From the NCBI GenBank assembly GCA_947625905.1, contig CANQQJ010000012.1:1-64000 (forward strand): DNA of 64,000 nt, read 5' to 3'. The DNA comes from an uncultured Clostridia bacterium. Lineage in GTDB: Bacteria; Bacillota; Clostridia; Monoglobales; Monoglobaceae. The position numbers and the translations under genes were made by a program. The notes under the pieces were generated by a model. The model saw only the letters and a list, made by a program, of their open reading frames with translations. It did no database searches and had not been told where the DNA came from. This document shows positions 59,109 through 64,000 of the stretch, piece after piece. Within the stretch, counting starts at the first letter, position 1. Each line of letters starts with the position of its first letter.

Positions 59109-59560
59109 GCGGATTTAAAGACTTGCTCAAAAGCTTTGTCTATGCCGGCCGCGGTATTTTTGACTGCGCCGCGCGGGAGCGGAATTTCAGAATACATATC
59201 GCCGCGATCGTGACGGTGACGATATTCGCCGCGGTCTACGGTGTGACAAAAACCGAGGCGGCGGTCCTCGCTTTGACAATGGCGCTTGTGGCGTCGCTTG
59301 AGACGGTGAACACCGCGATAGAGGCGGCGGTAGATCTTGCGTCAAAGGAAATAAGCGAGACCGCGAGGCTGGCAAAAGACGCCGCGGCGGGCGCCGTGCT
59401 TATCGCGGCGGTCGGAGCGGTGTTTGTCGCGGTGTTTATATTCGGCGACGCGGCGCGGTTCTTCCCCGCCGTTTTGACGATCGCGCGCCATTGGTATATC
59501 GCCGCGCCATATATTTTGATAATGATATTGTTTGTTTTTGCAATGAAGTACAAAAAGTGA
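59105..59560 (+). CDS. dgkA: Diacylglycerol kinase family (undecaprenol kinase) membrane protein
   Basis: A 151-residue small membrane kinase. Three or four helices with the catalytic pattern ALVASLETVNTAIEAAVDLAS...AKDAAAGAVL, where the Glu and Asp residues bind ATP-Mg. The N-terminus SFVYAGRGIFDCAARERNFRIHI is typical. In Gram-positive bacteria the enzyme phosphorylates undecaprenol. A C-terminal extra helix is present. The cdd gene that separates dgkA from era in B. subtilis is absent; a repeat stands there. Confidence 0.93.
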   Translation: MSGFKDLLKSFVYAGRGIFDCAARERNFRIHIAAIVTVTIFAAVYGVTKTEAAVLALTMALVASLETVNTAIEAAVDLASKEISETARLAKDAAAGAVLIAAVGAVFVAVFIFGDAARFFPAVLTIARHWYIAAPYILIMILFVFAMKYKK

Positions 59561-59563
59561 CAG

Positions 59564-59686
59564 GCTCGCCCCTTGGGGAGTAATAAGCAAGCTTTGCTTG
59601 CGGATTCAAAGCTACCTTTCAAAATTGCTTGCAATTTTGACCAAGAGCTTCCTTAATGCTGTCTGCAAAGCAGACTGAGAGGGGTT
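59564..59686. repeat. Extended family B element, copy 10
   Basis: CCCC-TT-GGGG arm, hairpin AAGCAA-GCT-TTGCTT, a 9-bp hairpin CAAAATTGC-TT-GCAATTTTG (59619-59638), then GTCTGC-AAA-GCAGAC and the closing GAGAGGGG. It contains three stacked hairpins instead of one and fills the dgkA-era gap. Confidence 0.8.
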
Positions 59687-59729
59687 TAAATTGCCGTTTG
59701 ATCGGATAACGCACGCAAAGGAGGAATAT

Positions 59730-60620
59730 ATGAAATCAGGATTTGTCGCAATAACCGGCAGGCCCAACGCGGGCAAGTCGACACTGCTCAACCGTCTGGT
59801 TGGCGAAAAGGTCGCTATCGTCTCGCGCAAGCCTCAGACCACAAGAACAAAAATACTGGGCGTTCACACCACCGACGACTGTCAGCTGGTGCTTATCGAC
59901 ACGCCCGGGATCCACAAGCCCCACAACAAGCTGGGGCAGCGCATGGAGCGGTACATTTATTCCGCCACGCGCGACATCGACGCGCTGATATACATGGTGG
60001 ACGCGGGTATCTCCGAAAGCGGACTTGAGGCGGAGCGCGAGGCGCTCGGCGGCCTTAAGGCATCGGGCGTGCCCGTGGTGCTGGCGGTCAACAAGATCGA
60101 CACTATGCCCAGGATAAACATGCTGCCGCTGCTTGACAAGATACAGCATATATACGATTTTGAGGGCATCGTTCCGATCTCGGCCAAGTCGGGCGAGAAC
60201 GTGGACAAGCTGCTCGAGGTCGTGAACGGGCTGATGGAGGAGGGTCCGAAGTTCTTCCCCGACGACGTCATAACCGACCAGCCCGAGCGTCAGATCGTGG
60301 CCGAGCTTATCCGCGAGAAGGCGCTGCGCCTTTTGAACAAAGAGATACCCCACGGCATAGCGGTCGAGATCGAAAAAATGAAGCAGCGCGAAAACGGCAC
60401 CTATGACATTTCCGCGGTGATCTACTGCGAGAAGCAGAGCCACAAGGGAATAATTATCGGAAAAGGCGGCGAAAAGCTGAAGGATATCGGCAGACGCGCG
60501 CGCGAGGATATAGAAAAATTTCTGGACGAGAAGGTCTATCTCAAGCTTTGGGTCAAGGTCAAGGAAAACTGGCGCAATATCGAGAACTTTATAAACGATA
60601 TGGGCTTTGAGAAAAATTAA
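59730..60620 (+). CDS. era: GTPase Era
   Basis: A 296-residue GTPase that binds 16S rRNA during 30S assembly. G1 GRPNAGKSTLLNRLVGEKVAIVSRKPQTTR, G3 DTPGIHKPHNKLGQRM, G4 NKID, then the C-terminal KH domain with GIIIGKGGEKLKDIGRRAREDIEKFL. ATG 59730 follows AAAGGAGG; a start at 59691 lies in the repeat and is rejected. It ends the conserved sporulation/ribosome-assembly cluster. Confidence 0.98.
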   Translation: MKSGFVAITGRPNAGKSTLLNRLVGEKVAIVSRKPQTTRTKILGVHTTDDCQLVLIDTPGIHKPHNKLGQRMERYIYSATRDIDALIYMVDAGISESGLEAEREALGGLKASGVPVVLAVNKIDTMPRINMLPLLDKIQHIYDFEGIVPISAKSGENVDKLLEVVNGLMEEGPKFFPDDVITDQPERQIVAELIREKALRLLNKEIPHGIAVEIEKMKQRENGTYDISAVIYCEKQSHKGIIIGKGGEKLKDIGRRAREDIEKFLDEKVYLKLWVKVKENWRNIENFINDMGFEKN

Positions 60621-60647
60621 GAAATTATTAACTATTTGCATATACCG

Positions 60648-60676
60648 TTGACATTTTTTTGATCTTGAGTTATAAT
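60648..60676 (+). promoter_or_regulatory. Promoter of the second pectate lyase
   Basis: TTGACA (60648-60653), 17-bp spacer, TATAAT (60671-60676), both perfect. The leader to the ATG at 60805 is about 120 nt and contains a terminator-like hairpin. Confidence 0.9.
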
Positions 60677-60685
60677 ATTTTTGTC

Positions 60686-60750
60686 GCGGCAAGTGGCTTG
60701 TTGAAAGCGTAAATTATTTGCCGCTCTCATTATCCGGAGGGCGGTTTTTT
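60686..60750 (+). promoter_or_regulatory. Putative terminator/antiterminator leader
   Basis: A stem CCGCTCTC/GAGGGCGG (60721-60728 with 60737-60744) is followed by six T residues (60745-60750), as in an intrinsic terminator, but lies after the promoter and before the coding start. GCGGCAA (60686-60692) can instead pair with TTGCCGC (60718-60724), which would break the terminator. I recognise no known riboswitch or T-box in between. Confidence 0.55.
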
Positions 60751-60804
60751 ATGCGGCGTTTTATAATTTTGAGTTTGAAGAGAAGAGAAGGAGAGGTTTT
60801 TGAG

Positions 60805-62895
60805 ATGAAAAGAATTTTATGTGTTCTGCTGGCTCTGTGCATGATCGTGCCCGCCGTTGTTATTTCGGCCGCGGGCGATGATCTGAAAATCATTGATGCC
60901 GTCGGCGGCTTTGAAGTTATCGGGGTGGAATGGACAAACACCGCTGCGGCGAGCGGCTACAATGTGTATGTTAAAAAGACGACGGATTCGGCGTACCCCG
61001 AAAAGCCGATCGACAAACAGCTCATCAGATACTACGGCAGCTATTACCGCGCGGACGCTTTGGGTCTCGCCGCGGGCGAGTACGACGTAAAAGTCGAGAC
61101 CGCGGATAAATCCGCGTCCGCCGAGAGAAAAAACATAACGGTTCTCGCCCACAAGCGCGAGGGTTTCGCCTTTTCGCAGAATTCTCCCGCAAAGACGGCC
61201 TCGGGCGGCTATAACGAGGACGGAACAGTGCCGGATGACGCTGTTATCGTGTATGTAACCAACGAGAACGTAAACACTGTTAAGGCTACGATAAATAAAA
61301 AAGAATACACCGGCCTTTGCAAGATACTTGACGGGATCGGAAGTTTTTCAAGACCGGAAGGTCCGAGAGGACACTATATAATCAGAATAATCGGCAAGAT
61401 CGACGGCGATAATGTCATATTTGACGGAAACAGTGTAAACAAACCGGATGAACCGCGAAATAATTTTGCTGTTCAGCGTAACGCCAACGTTACCATAGAG
61501 GGCGTGGGAAACGACGCCACGCTCTACAAATGTGGCATTCTTATGAAGAGAAGCCAGAATATAGAGGTCAGAAACCTGGGAGTTATGCTGTTCCTTGACG
61601 ACGGCATATCGTCAGAAAATTCAAGCTCCAACACAAACACCAACCTGTGGATCCACAATAACGACCTGTATTACGGCACGAGCGGCACGGAAGCTGATAA
61701 GGTTAAGGGAGACGGCGGTATAGATCTCAAAGCCAACACAAAGTATGTCACTGTTTCATACAACCACTTACACGACAACGGAAAGACGTCCCTTGTTCAA
61801 CCCACGATAGATGGAGTGAATGGCGACGGAACCGACTTTTTGACCTATCACCACAACTGGTTTGACCATTCCGATTCGCGCCACCCCAGAATAAGATATT
61901 CGACCGTTCACGTGTACAACAACTACTACGACGGTAACGCGAATTACGGCGTCGGTGTGACATCGGGGGCTTCCGCTTTTGTTGAAGCGAATGTTTTCAG
62001 AGCTGTAAGGATGCCCATGATCTCGGCAAACCAAGGCCATGACCTTAACGAAGACGGAGAAAGCAGCACCTTGAGCGGCGAGGCAGGCGGCATAATAAAG
62101 GCCTTTAACAACAAATTTGAAGACAATTGCGGTGAGGTTTCATATTATGGCGAAGGTTCGGATTTTGATGCTTATAAGGCGAATTCAAGAGACGAGAAAG
62201 TCCCGGCGGATGTTAAGACCAAAGTTGATACTGCCGAAAAAACGGGTGAAGAAAAATTCAAAAACACCTACAATAACTTTGATACCGACAGTTCGGCAAT
62301 GTATAATTACACTCCCGACGACCCGGACAAGGTTGTGGCTGATGTCACAAAGTACGCCGGAAGATTCGGCGGCGACGATATAGATTTTGATCTGAGCGAT
62401 TACACTCCGTCACCGTACAACGGCGAAAAAGCTGCCGATAATCCCGATGAGGATCACTTTATAATTCCCGAGCTTAAAGCAATGCTTGAGAAATATCAAT
62501 CGTCCGTAGTCAAAAATTATGTCGGCTCCGAGACCGAGTATCCCGCCACAAGCGGAACAGCTCCGTCACCTAAGCCGACCGATGAGCCCAAGCCTACAAG
62601 CGCGCCGACGCCCAAGCCGGAGTTCGATTATGAAATAGCAAGCGCTTCGTACGCAGACGGCAAGCTCGCGGCGGAGCTGAAATATAACGGCTCCGACGAG
62701 AGTCCGACCGCCGTTTTGATCGTGGGAACATACAGCGAGGGTGACGTTTTGACGGACGCGAAGACGTTTGAGATAAACGGAACAGAGATCAAAAACCTCG
62801 ATTTCGCTGAGCCGCAAAGCGGCGTTACGCGACTGTTCGTGTGGAGCGGAACGGGAGACTCAAAGCCTCTCGCCACACCGTTTGAAATAGAATAA
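60805..62895 (+). CDS. Secreted pectate lyase (PL1-type), second copy
   Basis: A 696-residue exported protein. Signal peptide to about residue 22; an N-terminal module with LIRYYGSYYRADALGL that matches the one in the larger lyase; a PL1 beta-helix (about 115-480) with DDGISSENSSSNTNTNLWIHNN, GDGGIDLKANTKYVTVSYN, HHNWFDHSDSRHPRIRYS and VHVYNNYYDGNANYGVGV; then a Pro/Thr linker (PKPTDEPKPTSAPTPKPE) and a C-terminal beta-sandwich ending VTRLFVWSGTGDSKPLATPFE, the same module as in the larger enzyme. ATG 60805 follows GGAGAGG; an earlier frame start at 60718 would lie in the leader hairpin. It lacks the FnIII domains of its paralogue. Confidence 0.93.
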   Translation: MKRILCVLLALCMIVPAVVISAAGDDLKIIDAVGGFEVIGVEWTNTAAASGYNVYVKKTTDSAYPEKPIDKQLIRYYGSYYRADALGLAAGEYDVKVETADKSASAERKNITVLAHKREGFAFSQNSPAKTASGGYNEDGTVPDDAVIVYVTNENVNTVKATINKKEYTGLCKILDGIGSFSRPEGPRGHYIIRIIGKIDGDNVIFDGNSVNKPDEPRNNFAVQRNANVTIEGVGNDATLYKCGILMKRSQNIEVRNLGVMLFLDDGISSENSSSNTNTNLWIHNNDLYYGTSGTEADKVKGDGGIDLKANTKYVTVSYNHLHDNGKTSLVQPTIDGVNGDGTDFLTYHHNWFDHSDSRHPRIRYSTVHVYNNYYDGNANYGVGVTSGASAFVEANVFRAVRMPMISANQGHDLNEDGESSTLSGEAGGIIKAFNNKFEDNCGEVSYYGEGSDFDAYKANSRDEKVPADVKTKVDTAEKTGEEKFKNTYNNFDTDSSAMYNYTPDDPDKVVADVTKYAGRFGGDDIDFDLSDYTPSPYNGEKAADNPDEDHFIIPELKAMLEKYQSSVVKNYVGSETEYPATSGTAPSPKPTDEPKPTSAPTPKPEFDYEIASASYADGKLAAELKYNGSDESPTAVLIVGTYSEGDVLTDAKTFEINGTEIKNLDFAEPQSGVTRLFVWSGTGDSKPLATPFEIE

Positions 62896-62968
62896 TAACA
62901 TTACAACGCCGGTCTCGGCGGAGAGTGAGATCCGCTGCAAACCCGGAGATCGGTTTGGAGGACGATAA

Positions 62969-64000
<1,032 letters not shown>

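Noticed and set aside
60718-60804. Longer N-terminus of the second pectate lyase
   Set aside because: The extra 29 codons begin in the terminator-like hairpin and precede a normal signal peptide; the ATG at 60805 has its own GGAGAGG.

Overview
The window looks like a chromosomal segment of an anaerobic, spore-forming, plant-polysaccharide-degrading Clostridia-type Firmicute (gut or similar habitat). The evidence is a GC-rich, firmicute-type gene content with strong AGGAGG ribosome-binding sites and many TTG/GTG starts. Sporulation genes (yqfC, yqfD, a SigH-type sigma factor), a reversed rubrerythrin, the pta-ackA acetate route and several secreted carbohydrate-active enzymes point the same way. 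The genus cannot be fixed from sequence alone; the many pectate-lyase, SLH and copper-amine-oxidase-N domains fit a pectin/hemicellulose specialist.

Layout. 1-3.2 kb: DUF975 membrane protein, secreted GH26-like enzyme, small PAS protein. 3.3-8.4 kb (minus): GH3 enzyme followed by a heterodimeric ABC exporter. 8.5-8.7 kb: CAU-anticodon tRNA with promoter and terminator. 8.8-14.8 kb (minus): complete type I restriction-modification operon hsdR-hsdM-hsdS, AT-richer than its surroundings and probably acquired. 15.0-20.8 kb: AraC regulator divergent from a five-gene operon of two Gfo/Idh/MocA dehydrogenases, two TIM-barrel isomerases and a ThuA-like protein, which looks like an oxidative (3-keto-sugar) glycoside pathway. 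20.8-22.8 kb: rpsB-tsf. 22.9-26.5 kb (minus): pfkA, and a radical-SAM/DUF2344 pair. 26.6-28.7 kb: hypoxanthine-DNA glycosylase-like protein and an SLH-GH5 glucanase. 28.7-30.3 kb: orphan HATPase protein and a lipoprotein. 30.4-35.4 kb: secA, prfB (with +1 recoding) and prfA. 35.6-38.6 kb: a Sua5-YwlE fusion, rimI and tsaD (t6A synthesis). 38.7-42.3 kb: GltD-like oxidoreductase, citrate synthase, rubrerythrin. 42.7-46.4 kb: large pectate lyase. 46.6-49.6 kb: pta, ackA, SigH-like sigma factor. 49.6-50.4 kb: non-coding region with a DnaA-box-like cluster and repeats. 50.4-53.4 kb: csoR-copA-copZ copper operon. 53.5-55.6 kb (minus): two-component system. 55.7-60.6 kb: DUF2508, yqfC, yqfD, phoH, ybeY, dgkA, era. 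60.8-62.9 kb: second pectate lyase. 63.0 kb to the edge: lepA (truncated by the window).

Striking items: (i) the prfB recoding site uses UAA where the known sites use UGA, and prfA lies directly downstream; (ii) copA is joined in frame to copZ through a tandem 72-bp intergenic repeat; (iii) two families of dispersed palindromic elements recur between housekeeping genes, and one keeps a central hairpin whose stem sequence changes with matching compensatory changes between copies; (iv) a Sua5-arginine phosphatase fusion; (v) a cluster of DnaA-box-like 9-mers far from any dnaA gene; (vi) a terminator/antiterminator-like leader in front of the second pectate lyase.
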